Part shown: in pieces, positions 35,593-43,434 of the stretch | How the letters are laid out: the number at the start of each line of letters is the position of its first letter | Position numbering within the stretch: position 1 is the first letter of the stretch | Origin: Paenibacillus glycanilyticus | GTDB taxonomy: Bacteria > Bacillota > Bacilli > Paenibacillales > Paenibacillaceae | Assembly: GCF_023715145.1 (NCBI RefSeq) | Contig: NZ_JAMBNP010000008.1 | Coordinates: 124,001-188,000 of the forward strand | Direction: 5' to 3' | DNA length: 64,000 nt | Made by a program: the position numbers and the translations under genes | Notes under the pieces: generated by a model | The model's database searches: none | What the model was told of the DNA's origin: nothing | What the model saw: the letters and a program-made list of their open reading frames with translations, nothing else

Positions 35593-35893
35593 GGAATTTC
35601 CCCCTCATATGATTGAAGTTAACCTTTCGTGCCTAAGATATAGAATCTGTTGATATAAAGGAACTGATTATAACCGCCCCTATATATCTCGAAATTAATT
35701 ATCTTAAATCTAAGATACAATGATCAAAGATAAATGTCAATGGTTGATTTTTAGAAGCCTTGCGTCTGAACTAATGATTATTAAGGCACGAATAATAATA
35801 ATGGATCTTCAGTGCTCTTTCATTATTTTTATTATAAATGCATGGCAATTTAATTATTCATTTGTCACCCCTAACTATTCCAACCAAACTGGA
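35593..35893. other. 301-base intergenic region between dioxygenase and DsbA-like genes
   Basis: The left third carries the dioxygenase promoter and operator (see 35667-35717). The AT-rich right part (about 35720-35893) shows no ORF with a ribosome site and no convincing terminator for the DsbA-like gene. Confidence 0.6.
35667..35717 (-). promoter_or_regulatory. Promoter with MhqR-type operator
   Basis: Minus-strand TATAAT at 35667-35672 suits a -10 box. Just upstream are ATCTCGAA (35686-35693), which resembles a MhqR half-site, and a dyad TATCTTA-AATC-TAAGATA (35700-35717) with perfect 7-base arms. A further TAAGATA lies at 35635-35641. Binding by the nearby MarR protein is an inference. 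Confidence 0.55.
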
Positions 35894-36595
35894 TTAACAG
35901 CTCCCCGAAGCTAGATCGCATGACATTCCTGTGGATGCTTCAATGGTTTCCTGTTTCTCTATTTCCTGAATCATTCTAACCAAACGAGTCTCAAGCTTCT
36001 CGACGGTCATTATATCTCCGCCAAACCCGAAATACTCGCCACCTTTCTGCAATAACAAGGTAGGAAAACTCTGCACGCCGAGCTGCTGAAGCATCGCAAT
36101 ATCCGCGTGGGCATCTTTGGTGGAAACCGCAGACTCAAACTGACCTTGAACACCATCAGGGTCGAGGTTATGAGCCATCGCAATATCTCTGTATGTTGCC
36201 GGATCGCTAAGGCTCTTGCCTTCATAATAAAACGCGTGCTGCATCGAAGAGGCTAAATCATAGGCACGCTCTGGTGCAAAGGTACGCAATGCGGAAAAGC
36301 CTTTAGCTGCTATCTCAGAGTCCATGACAAAATGCCCTTCCTCCAGCAGTGATTGGTATGAGGTGCCAAACTCTGCACCCGTTAACTGACTGATTCTTTT
36401 ATTCGCTTCTGGAACATGCGGGAATGAACCTATTGGCCGTTTATTCCGGCCAACAAACAAGCCCCCAGACCATACAGTTAAGGGCAATTCGGGATGATTC
36501 TCATGAAAAATCTGAAGGGTCTTCGAGAATCCGTAACACCAGCCGCAATAAGCATCCCATGCGTAAATAAGGGCAAGATCGTTTTGTTTCATCAA
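35894..36595 (-). CDS. DsbA family (FrnE-like) thioredoxin-fold protein
   Basis: 233 residues. A thioredoxin-type active site CGWC lies near residue 19 and the cis-Pro region is VQSFPTLLLQKGG. There is no signal peptide, so it is cytoplasmic. The C terminus ends in an extra Cys pair (SCDLASGSC), which could take part in thiol exchange or bind a metal. The start is TTG at 36595, with GGAGGAG 8 bases before, or the ATG next to it. A role in thiol/disulfide or electrophile stress fits the neighbourhood. Confidence 0.88.
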   Translation of the reverse strand: MMKQNDLALIYAWDAYCGWCYGFSKTLQIFHENHPELPLTVWSGGLFVGRNKRPIGSFPHVPEANKRISQLTGAEFGTSYQSLLEEGHFVMDSEIAAKGFSALRTFAPERAYDLASSMQHAFYYEGKSLSDPATYRDIAMAHNLDPDGVQGQFESAVSTKDAHADIAMLQQLGVQSFPTLLLQKGGEYFGFGGDIMTVEKLETRLVRMIQEIEKQETIEASTGMSCDLASGSC

Positions 36596-36726
36596 ACATC
36601 GTTCTCCTCCAAGGTATTTTAACCGTTTTTAATTGTAACTATAATTGTTACAACTAAGACAATAATTGCAACCACTGGGATTGTCAACTGACTATTTAAA
36701 CCTGAGTGTCTCCGCTCCAATAAACT

Positions 36727-37914
36727 TCATTGCTTGCGGAGCAAATACATAAAATAAACGATCAAGAATAGAGCATACAAAATACCCGACAATAGGAACA
36801 TCGCGGCATAGCCTGTAAGTGACACAACAACCCCCAGCAGGATAGAGCCGAACCCAATGCCAAGATCCAGGAAGTTATAATACGTCGCCGAAGCGAGGCC
36901 ACGGCGTTCCTGCTCCACCAAGTTAATGACCCAAGCCTGCAGAGCAGGGAACAAAGCTCCAAAGCCCGCCCCGCTGAATACCCCGGCCAGAAGCAGCATC
37001 ATCAGCGAGTCCGTATAGTACAGCAGTACGCAGCCGACGATGCAAAAGACCGGAGCTGGGATTAACACCCACGAAGCCCCTTTCCGATCGAATAACGGAC
37101 CGCTCACGAATCGGATAAGCACCTCGCTGATTGCCACGACAAGAAAAAAACAACCTGTCTCCTTGATGCCGATTTCCATGCTGAACAAGGTCACAAAGCT
37201 GAGCAGTCCTCCAAATGAAAAGCCAACAAATGAACCAAGGAATGACGGCACAAGCACCTTTGGCTCAATAATCTCCGTCCACGCGGAATGCTTGCGCACG
37301 GTTGAACCGTATGCGGGCGGGGCTGGCGCTGGAATTGCCTCCGTCAGCTCCCCAGTCTTTCGAACGAGCAGCAGCAGGACTAAAGCAATAGCAAGGATGA
37401 TCACTCCGGCGCCAAACAATACGGAGAAATCGTATTGATCTAGGAGCCATAATCCAAACAACGGTCCAAGTGAGAAAGAGATAGCGTTGCCCATTGCGAA
37501 ATAGCCCATCCCTTCCCCTCGGCGTGCTGCTGGAATCACATCGGATACAAGCGTGACGTAAAGAGCGGTTGCAATACCAAAGCCAAAGCCATGGATAACT
37601 CGCAGCGTCAACAAGGCTGAAACCGAATTGGCTGCATAATGGCTGGCCATTCCGATCAGACTAATCAACACGCCGATTAGGAGCATTTTTCGCTTGCCGA
37701 ACTTTTTTAGTCCGAAGCTAATAAGAAGCCTTGACAGTACAGCTGAGAATGTAAAGATGCCAAGCAGCATTCCAATCTGCGACCCGCTCCCTCCACGCTC
37801 GTCAGCAAATATAGGAAGTGTAGGCAGCAGCATCTCTATTGCGACATATAAGAGCAAGTTGGAGAGTCCAAGCAGTATAAAGCTTTTTGTCCAGAGCCTT
37901 TCTCGAGAGCTCAT
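36727..37914 (-). CDS. MFS transporter
   Basis: About 395 residues with 12 membrane segments in two halves and a hydrophilic central loop (about 190-220). The motif-A region after segment 2 reads LKKFGKRKMLL, and the matching loop in the second half is GPLFDRKGASW. This is a drug- or metabolite-exporter type of major facilitator, with no specific substrate visible. I chose the ATG at 37914 (GGAAG 8 bases before); the frame is open to a GTG at 37923. Confidence 0.88.
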   Translation of the reverse strand: MSSRERLWTKSFILLGLSNLLLYVAIEMLLPTLPIFADERGGSGSQIGMLLGIFTFSAVLSRLLISFGLKKFGKRKMLLIGVLISLIGMASHYAANSVSALLTLRVIHGFGFGIATALYVTLVSDVIPAARRGEGMGYFAMGNAISFSLGPLFGLWLLDQYDFSVLFGAGVIILAIALVLLLLVRKTGELTEAIPAPAPPAYGSTVRKHSAWTEIIEPKVLVPSFLGSFVGFSFGGLLSFVTLFSMEIGIKETGCFFLVVAISEVLIRFVSGPLFDRKGASWVLIPAPVFCIVGCVLLYYTDSLMMLLLAGVFSGAGFGALFPALQAWVINLVEQERRGLASATYYNFLDLGIGFGSILLGVVVSLTGYAAMFLLSGILYALFLIVYFMYLLRKQ

Positions 37915-38279
37915 GAAATTCACTTCCAGTCTTTATCATTGTTTTTTAATTATGCCTTTCTTCAAAGCTGGCAGAATGGATCATATCACTGCCATATTTA
38001 AGTACACCGTGACTTCATCACATAACTCTTTTCCAATTTTTTTATTGAATAGAAATGCGAATTTCAGGGTAAGTTGGCTCAAAAAAATAGACAATCCACA
38101 TCAATCATGGACCGTCTCCAATTCAACTACTATGTACAAATTAGACTTGTGAAAATAAATCGTTGTGAGCCTCTGGCATGCTTGGATGCGTATTCCAATC
38201 CCATATTCCAAAAAGAAGGGCTGCCCAAGGCAGCCCTTCTTCATTATTTTGCGCGAATATTCATGCTCTTCAACATTCA
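37915..38279. other. 365-base intergenic region
   Basis: It must hold the MFS promoter on its left side and carries the hydrolase terminator at 38208-38241. No ORF with a ribosome site was seen. The short open frames are AT-rich and lack protein-like composition. Confidence 0.6.
38208..38241 (-). terminator. Rho-independent terminator after the alpha/beta hydrolase
   Basis: Perfect 13-bp stem AAGAAGGGCTGCC/GGCAGCCCTTCTT (38213-38225 with 38229-38241) with a 3-base loop, then a T tract on the minus strand. It lies 39 bases past the stop at 38280. Confidence 0.85.
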
Positions 38280-39149
38280 TTAATTCTTGGTCTGAATAGG
38301 CTGAAGGACAAAATCATTCACGACTTTCGTGAATTCCTTCGGGCTCTCGACATGGCTCATATGACCGCCTGCTTCAAAGGTGTAAAGCTGCGAGTTAGGC
38401 ATTTTCTCGTCCATTTCGGCTGCCCAACGCGGGCCGCAGTTGAAATCGTGCTCTCCGACCAAAATGAGAGTAGGCGTATCTATCGTATATAAAACCTCCC
38501 TCACATCCCAAGTATGCGGATTTCGAGGAATTAGGTAAAAATTCAAATTGTCTTTCCACTCCTTGAACTCCTCCGGCAGGTTCCAATAATTGCCGAAGAA
38601 TGCGGGTAACAACCGCCCCAACAGGGTTAGGAACGATTCGCTGTCTTGCGCGGCTCCCGATCCTAGGTCCATCCAAGCCTGCAACGCATCTTGAGCTTCC
38701 GGTCGATCCGGCCAGCGCTCAGCATAAAGCTTGATTTGCCGTGTCTGCTCCATTCCGAGTTCGGGTACCATGCATGGAGCACTGCTATGGAGAATGAGTC
38801 CCCCGATCTCATCCGGGTAATCTAAAGCATATTGAAGTCCCACAAAGCCTCCATGCGAATGACCCAAGAAGTAGGGCTTCTCGGCTCCAATGTGCTCAGC
38901 AATCTTATGCGCATGATAAGCGTATCGCGGCATGCTGTAATCCCCGTCTGGGAACAGCCCTGACTCTCCCGTTCCTATAGGCTCGATATAGACAACGGTC
39001 ATGGTTTGTTCAAGCAGGGGCATGCGCATATACATCCAATTGAACCCGGGACCTCCTGCATGAACCAGACAAACCGGCCCGCTGCCGGCGATGTGAAAGC
39101 TTTGCACTACTCCGTCGATCAAAATTTTATAGGGTCTCGGCGTCGTCAT
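38280..39149 (-). CDS. Alpha/beta hydrolase (proline iminopeptidase/epoxide hydrolase-like)
   Basis: 289 residues. Seen: the oxyanion region VHAGGPGFNW, the nucleophile elbow GHSHGGFVG, the acid in LVGEHDFNCGP, and the His in GGHMSHVE. It belongs to the alpha/beta hydrolase-1 family; whether it is a peptidase, a lactonase or another hydrolase cannot be told. The ATG at 39149 has GGAG 9 bases before; the open frame extends to 39170 without a site. It lies 54 bases downstream of the cupin gene and probably shares its promoter. Confidence 0.85.
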   Translation of the reverse strand: MTTPRPYKILIDGVVQSFHIAGSGPVCLVHAGGPGFNWMYMRMPLLEQTMTVVYIEPIGTGESGLFPDGDYSMPRYAYHAHKIAEHIGAEKPYFLGHSHGGFVGLQYALDYPDEIGGLILHSSAPCMVPELGMEQTRQIKLYAERWPDRPEAQDALQAWMDLGSGAAQDSESFLTLLGRLLPAFFGNYWNLPEEFKEWKDNLNFYLIPRNPHTWDVREVLYTIDTPTLILVGEHDFNCGPRWAAEMDEKMPNSQLYTFEAGGHMSHVESPKEFTKVVNDFVLQPIQTKN

Positions 39150-39203
39150 AACGTATCTCTCCAATCTCAAATAAAAGCGCCTTTTCTGGCATGCAAAGGA
39201 AAA

Positions 39204-39689
39204 TCAAAGACCCGGATACGTAATATTATATTTTCTGGAGACTTCTTCAAGCTTCTGGAAAAACTCGGGAGTAGGAGGCGAAATTTGAGCTTCCATTCCT
39301 TCCACGTAGGGAACGCCAAGCTCCATCACAAAGGAATCAAATCCCGCAGGATAGGCCGTAACTAAGAATCTAGCCTTTTTCGATTTCACTTTAAAGGTAT
39401 GTGGAATGCCGCGAGGGGCGAATACATATTCTCCTGGTTGCACTAAAAACGTGTCATCTCCAAGAATCATCTCCAGCTCTCCGTCCAACACGTAAAAAGA
39501 TTCGTCTTCGTTTCCGTGGATGTGAAGCGGCGGGCCGTCATTCTCATTAGCGGAACAATGCACCACGCAAAATTCCCCGTTTGTATCTTCTCCGCTAACC
39601 AAGATGGAATTAATGTCGGTTAAGAATAAGTACGTATTGTCAGTGTCGGATTTACGACGCATTACTCCTGCTTTGCTTTGATTGTTCAT
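39204..39689 (-). CDS. Cupin domain protein
   Basis: 161 residues with one cupin barrel. The metal-binding motif is partly standard: PPLHIHGNEDESFYVLDGELE has His-x-His-x4-Glu, and the second motif PRGIPHTFK gives the third His. So it could be a metal-dependent dioxygenase or isomerase such as a quercetinase-like enzyme. GAGGGG lies some 13 bases before the ATG at 39689; the open frame extends to 39773. It is divergent from the TetR gene and likely its target. Confidence 0.82.
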   Translation of the reverse strand: MNNQSKAGVMRRKSDTDNTYLFLTDINSILVSGEDTNGEFCVVHCSANENDGPPLHIHGNEDESFYVLDGELEMILGDDTFLVQPGEYVFAPRGIPHTFKVKSKKARFLVTAYPAGFDSFVMELGVPYVEGMEAQISPPTPEFFQKLEEVSRKYNITYPGL

Positions 39690-39742
39690 GGTTTTCCCAG
39701 TCCCCTCTAGTTGTCGATTTTTTACCTGCGCAGTAACGAGAT

Positions 39743-39869
39743 CGATCATTCTCATAATAAGAATTCTCTTCATGTTTTGTCAACGCATCCACAACAATCT
39801 TAATATTTCATAATTTCTTCCTATCGGTCATTTGTTCGTGATTTATATTTTACCGATCGTTCTCATTAT
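39743..39869. promoter_or_regulatory. Repeated operator-like sites between cupin and TetR genes
   Basis: CGATCATTCTCATAAT (39743-39758) and CGATCGTTCTCATTAT (39854-39869) agree at 14 of 16 positions. One lies upstream of each divergent gene, as expected for a TetR protein that represses both itself and its target. The binding is inferred. Confidence 0.55.
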
Positions 39870-39898
39870 GATAAAATCGTAAGGAAGGGGTGAACACG

Positions 39899-40477
39899 AT
39901 GACAAGAAGCAAAGAGTTCGATGAAAATGAAGTACTTCTAAAAGCGATGCATTTATTCTGGGAAAAGGGTTATGAAAAAACCTCTCTTCAGGACCTTGTT
40001 GACCATATGGGTATACATCGCAGAAGCATGTATGCTACTTTTGGCGATAAGCATAGCCTCTTTGTAAAGACGTTGGAGCTGTACGAGAAACAGAAAAGAG
40101 AAACTCTTCTGGCAGCAATAACGCGCGGATTTACGGCGAAACAAGTCATTCGCTTCATGTTTGATTATTTGATTGAAGTAGACGACGATCGACCGTTAGG
40201 CTGCTTATTTGTGAATTCTGTAACCGAACTGGCTATGAGGGATCCGGAGGTACGAGAAATAACAACCGAAGGTTTTAATTACACGGAGAAAGTTTTCATA
40301 GATCTCATTCAAAAAGCCCAGCATTCGGGCGAGATTCCAATTGATAAGGATGCCGAGATACTTGCAGCTAGTTTGCAGACTACGCTTATTGGATTAAGAG
40401 TCTTAGTTCGAACGTCAACGGATAAAAAGAAGCTGCATCAAATAGCGGATGCTTCCATAGCGATACTTGACGCTTAA
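39899..40477 (+). CDS. TetR family transcriptional regulator
   Basis: 192 residues. N-terminal TetR HTH (HLFWEKGYEKTSLQDLVDHM and the recognition part HRRSMYATFGDKHSLF), then a helical ligand domain with a Cys in RPLGCLFVNSV. The type resembles regulators of detoxification genes in the AcrR/YxaF groups. I chose the ATG at 39899, with AAGGAAGGGG 8 bases before; a GTG at 39890 lies inside that site. Likely targets are itself and the cupin/hydrolase pair through the repeated sites upstream. Confidence 0.9.
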   Translation: MTRSKEFDENEVLLKAMHLFWEKGYEKTSLQDLVDHMGIHRRSMYATFGDKHSLFVKTLELYEKQKRETLLAAITRGFTAKQVIRFMFDYLIEVDDDRPLGCLFVNSVTELAMRDPEVREITTEGFNYTEKVFIDLIQKAQHSGEIPIDKDAEILAASLQTTLIGLRVLVRTSTDKKKLHQIADASIAILDA

Positions 40478-40531
40478 TGCTTGACGTTTGAAGCTTGCTC
40501 GCATAAATATTTCACGTTACGCAGCAAAAAA

Positions 40532-40571
40532 CAAAGAAAGCTTGATTTCTCAAGCTTTCTTTGTTTTTTTG
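40532..40571 (+). terminator. Strong Rho-independent terminator after the TetR gene
   Basis: Perfect 13-bp stem CAAAGAAAGCTTG/CAAGCTTTCTTTG (40532-40544 with 40551-40563), a 6-base loop and seven T. Confidence 0.9.
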
Positions 40572-40714
40572 TTTGCCAAGATTTCTTCCTTTTTATCTAT
40601 CATCTTCCCTTTCCTTCCGCCAATCAAAATTCAAGTCAAGTTACACAGCCCATACCGGAAAAAAATGTATCTTTACTGATCGATTCCTATAAGATATGAT
40701 TTGCTTGCGGATAA

Positions 40715-40732
40715 GGAGAATGATCATTCTCC
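40715..40732. promoter_or_regulatory. Perfect 18-bp palindrome GGAGAATGATCATTCTCC
   Basis: Its inner 16 bases agree at 14 positions with GAGATCGATCATTCTC, the extended left site upstream of the cupin gene (about 39738-39753). So it may be a third site for the same TetR regulator. It lies just before the decayed deacetylase frame. Confidence 0.45.
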
Positions 40733-41338
40733 GTAGAAAGAAATCCGCTTACTGCACCCGCATGCAATGCGGAAATCGACGCTTCGGAAGGCAGCGGGCA
40801 GACCGGCCAATTCTTCCTTACTTACAATCAACTGACATGGAAAAGTTTCATGAATGCTGCAAACAAACCCTCACAACCAACTACTCATCAATTTGTTTAT
40901 TATAAGAATAAGGTTATTGTACTCATGTATCATCATAGTGATGTGAAGGAAAGCAGCGAAACCATTTCCCCGAGTCGTTTCAATGCTCTAATGAAGGTTT
41001 TGAAGGATAATGGTTATCATGTAATCAGCGTAGAGCAATTTGCGGACTTTATGCATAACAAAACCACGGTGCCGGACAATGCCGTTGTCATTACTTTCGA
41101 TGACGGTTATGAAACTGCCGAATACAAGGCTCGGGTTGAAGAGGATGTGATCGCGTTCCCATACGGAGTCTATAGCCCTACGGTTAAGCAGATTGAGAAA
41201 AATGCGGGTGTTACTCTGTTCTTCACAACAAAACCTGGCATCAACAAACAAGGGACAGATGAAATCTTCCGCCTTAATGCAGGATCGCCATCACTCTCAA
41301 GCACCAAATTCCTCGAACGGCTAAAGAAGTACCGCTAA
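40724..41338 (+). pseudogene. Polysaccharide deacetylase with lost 5' end and internal deletions
   Basis: A CE4 (NodB-type) relic. The frame is open from a TGA at 40721, but the only ATG is at 40850. It reads VIVLMYHHSDVKESSETISP, VITFDDGYE with the catalytic Asp pair, then jumps to AEYKARVEED and to AFPYGVYSPTVKQ and the usual C-terminal part. The segment with the His-x3-5-His metal ligands, some 60-80 residues in relatives, is missing, and a shorter stretch before FPYG too. All changes keep the frame. The ATG has only a weak site (GGAAAAG), and the signal peptide is not readable. Confidence 0.75.
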
Positions 41339-41611
41339 ATTCAAATACGAAGCCGCAAAAAGGATACCCTTTGCCGTATAAGGCAAAGGATATCCTTCTA
41401 TTGTGCAAGTGAATTCCTTCATCGGTTGAATCGGATTGCTCTTCAAGATATCTTTCACTTCCTGATAGCCCTCAAGCTACACTTCATCTACCTCTAGCCT
41501 GACCGATTGGTATCCCGGTTTCTTTGCTTTGCCTACAGCAATCGATTGTGCCGCCAAAGGTTGAATATACCCTAACCAATTACGGATCTTCATTTGATGC
41601 TGCTTTCTCAT
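41321..41611 (-). pseudogene. Unidentified gene remnant with an in-frame TAG
   Basis: From the ATG at 41611 the frame reads MRKQHQMKIRNWLGYIQPLA, then QSIAVGKAKKPGYQSVRLEV and DEV, hits TAG at 41477-41479, then goes on as LEGYQEVKDILKSNPIQPMK and further to 41321. Both parts have protein-like composition and share one frame, so a CAG to TAG change is plausible. The open frame also continues upstream into the tautomerase gene. I do not recognise the family. It may be chance. Confidence 0.3.
41355..41397. terminator. Hairpin between convergent remnants
   Basis: Stem AAGGATACCCTTTGCC (41360-41375) with GGCAAAGGATATCCTT (41382-41397), one mismatch, loop of 6. On the minus strand a run of T follows; on the plus strand the T tract is poor. 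It may end the redox operon on the minus strand or the deacetylase transcript on the plus strand. Confidence 0.6.
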
Positions 41612-41636
41612 GTTAAACGGCCCGTCTTGCTTACTC

Positions 41637-41891
41637 TTAAGATTTACCTTCGGTGGCTGCCTTCTGCGCTGCCAGCTTCCGTCGATACTCCAGTGCCGGA
41701 AGTCCGCCCCAGCCCCAGTTGTCGGTGTCGACTTCTTCGATCACCACGAATGTCGATTCCAGCGGTTTATTCAGCACGTTAAGCAGCAATTCGCTAACGC
41801 CCTTGATGAGGGCTGCTTTCTCTTCGGCTGTCACCGAATCACGGTCAGGCGTCGTGCCCTCTCGCGTAACTTGAATATTTACGATTGGCAT
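41637..41891 (-). CDS. Tautomerase family protein (4-oxalocrotonate tautomerase-like)
   Basis: 84 residues starting Met-Pro (MPIVNIQVTREG); the Pro becomes the N-terminal catalytic base after Met removal. EEKAALIKGVSELLLNVLNK and TFVVIEEVDTDNWGWGG match the PptA/YdcE-like group. The ATG at 41891 has GGAGGG 7 bases before, which rules out the upstream start at 41906. It is the last gene of the six-gene redox operon, 58 bases after the SDR gene. Confidence 0.9.
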   Translation of the reverse strand: MPIVNIQVTREGTTPDRDSVTAEEKAALIKGVSELLLNVLNKPLESTFVVIEEVDTDNWGWGGLPALEYRRKLAAQKAATEGKS

Positions 41892-41949
41892 AATATTACC
41901 CTCCATTCATTTATGATCAGATTTGATTGCGGAATTTATCTCGAATATA

Positions 41950-42687
41950 TTAGTGTCCGGCGCTTTGGCCGCCGTCCACGTGAAGAATTTCACCCGTTAC
42001 AAACTGTGCCGAATCCAAGTAGAGCACTGCTTCGACGATCTCTTGTTCCTCACCCATACGACCCATCGGATGCAGCTTGGCCAAAAAATCATGCGTTTCT
42101 GGCGCATGCATTGGCGTTTTGATAACGCCTGGTGACACCGCGTTCACCCGGATGCCGCGTTTCGCATATTCAATCGCCAGCGCTTTCGTCGTGGAGTTCA
42201 AACCGCCCTTCGTCAAGTTTGCAAGCGCGGAAGGAACTTGCTCCGTCGGCGAATCCGTTAAGCTTGTCGTGATGCTGATAACGTGGCCAGTGCCTTGTTT
42301 CAGCATTTGCACAAGCGCGCGCTGCGTCAGATGGAAGAAGCCAACCACGTTCGTGCCCATGTATCTTGTGAAGTCTTCCTCGGTGTACTCCGTGAATGGC
42401 TTCGCGATGAAGATACCCGCATTGTTGATCAGCGTGTCGACGCGGCCGAATTTCTCCAATGCTTCATCGATTAGTCGCTGCGCGACGTTAGGTTCCACGA
42501 CGTCTCCCGCTACGATATGCACGTGCTTGCCTGTTGGATCGATATCCTTCGCGGCTTCCGCCAGCGCTTGTTCACGGCGTCCGTTGATAACGACATTTGC
42601 GCCGCGTTTTACTAGTTCCACTGCCATTGCTTTGCCAAGTCCGCTGCTGCCGCCGGTAATGACATATACTTTTCCTTGATTGCTCAT
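41950..42687 (-). CDS. SDR family oxidoreductase lacking the usual catalytic Tyr
   Basis: 245 residues, Rossmann fold. Seen: TGGSSGLGKAMA for NAD(P) binding, NNAG, the Ser region ISITTS, VNAVSPGVIKTPM and GGQSAGH at the end. The active site, normally YxxxK, reads ALANLTK, with Ala at the Tyr position, so classical proton transfer is not expected. From memory, some close SDR relatives share PSALxxLTKGGLN, so this may be a real subgroup rather than decay. GGGGAG lies 12 bases before the ATG. Its partners in the operon are quinone and thiol redox genes. Confidence 0.87.
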   Translation of the reverse strand: MSNQGKVYVITGGSSGLGKAMAVELVKRGANVVINGRREQALAEAAKDIDPTGKHVHIVAGDVVEPNVAQRLIDEALEKFGRVDTLINNAGIFIAKPFTEYTEEDFTRYMGTNVVGFFHLTQRALVQMLKQGTGHVISITTSLTDSPTEQVPSALANLTKGGLNSTTKALAIEYAKRGIRVNAVSPGVIKTPMHAPETHDFLAKLHPMGRMGEEQEIVEAVLYLDSAQFVTGEILHVDGGQSAGH

Positions 42688-42713
42688 ATTATTATCGCTC
42701 CCCGTTTGTATTA

Positions 42714-43376
42714 TTAATTATTGTTCAAACCAATTTTCAACGCTTTTGCAATCGATACGGTGCGGTTAGCTTGATGCGCTGCCGCTCCGCGCGCGTCCTC
42801 TTTGATTTTGCCGTCTTGACCAACGGTCACGCTTGTGCCGTACGGGTTCCCTCCGGCTGTGAAAACCGCCTGGTCGGTGAAGCCAGGTGCGGCAACGATA
42901 GCGCCCCAGTGGTACATGGACGTGTACAGCTGCAGGATCGTCTGCTCTTGTCCCGCATTCGGATTTGTAGCGGATGTCATTGCGCTAACGACTTTATTAA
43001 CCGTTTTACCTTGCGCCCATAGACCGCCGGTCGTATCGAGGAATTGCTTCAATTGCGCCGGCAAATTCCCGAATCGGGTCGGCATGCTGAAAATAATGGC
43101 ATCCGCCCACTCCAAATCCTCTATCGTCGCGGTCGGCACGTTCTTCGTCGCCTCGAGATGCGCTTTCCAGGACGGTTGGCCGTCCACCACGGACTGAGGT
43201 GCTGTTTCTGCAACCTTCAAGATTTTCACTTCCGCCCCGGCCTCACGGCCGCCTTCCGCTGCCCATTGGGCCAATTGGTAGTTGGTCCCGTTTGAGCTAT
43301 AGTAAATAACGGCTAATTTCACGTTAGTAGTTGTCATTGTAGTGTTCTCCTTTTTAAACCAATTAAAAATCCCCAT
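42714..43376 (-). CDS. wrbA: WrbA-like NAD(P)H:quinone oxidoreductase, copy 2
   Basis: 220 residues, very similar to the protein at 33917 (YYSSNGTNYQLAQWAAEGG, PTRFGNLPAQLKQFLDTTGG, AGGNPYGTSVT). Flavodoxin fold, FMN-dependent two-electron quinone reduction expected. Again two start and ribosome-site pairs: ATG at 43376 with GGAG 9 bases before and ATG at 43337 with AGGAG 9 bases before; the longer form adds 13 residues (MGIFNWFKKENTT). Member of the redox operon, 58 bases after the DsbA-like gene. Confidence 0.9.
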   Translation of the reverse strand: MGIFNWFKKENTTMTTTNVKLAVIYYSSNGTNYQLAQWAAEGGREAGAEVKILKVAETAPQSVVDGQPSWKAHLEATKNVPTATIEDLEWADAIIFSMPTRFGNLPAQLKQFLDTTGGLWAQGKTVNKVVSAMTSATNPNAGQEQTILQLYTSMYHWGAIVAAPGFTDQAVFTAGGNPYGTSVTVGQDGKIKEDARGAAAHQANRTVSIAKALKIGLNNN

Positions 43377-43434
43377 TTATTATCGCTCCAAACTTTACGT
43401 GTATGATGAAATTAAGATACCGGCGTGCTGTTTA

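Noticed and set aside
40481..40699. Two small plus-strand frames downstream of the TetR gene
   Set aside because: They run across a perfect terminator hairpin and have no ribosome site.
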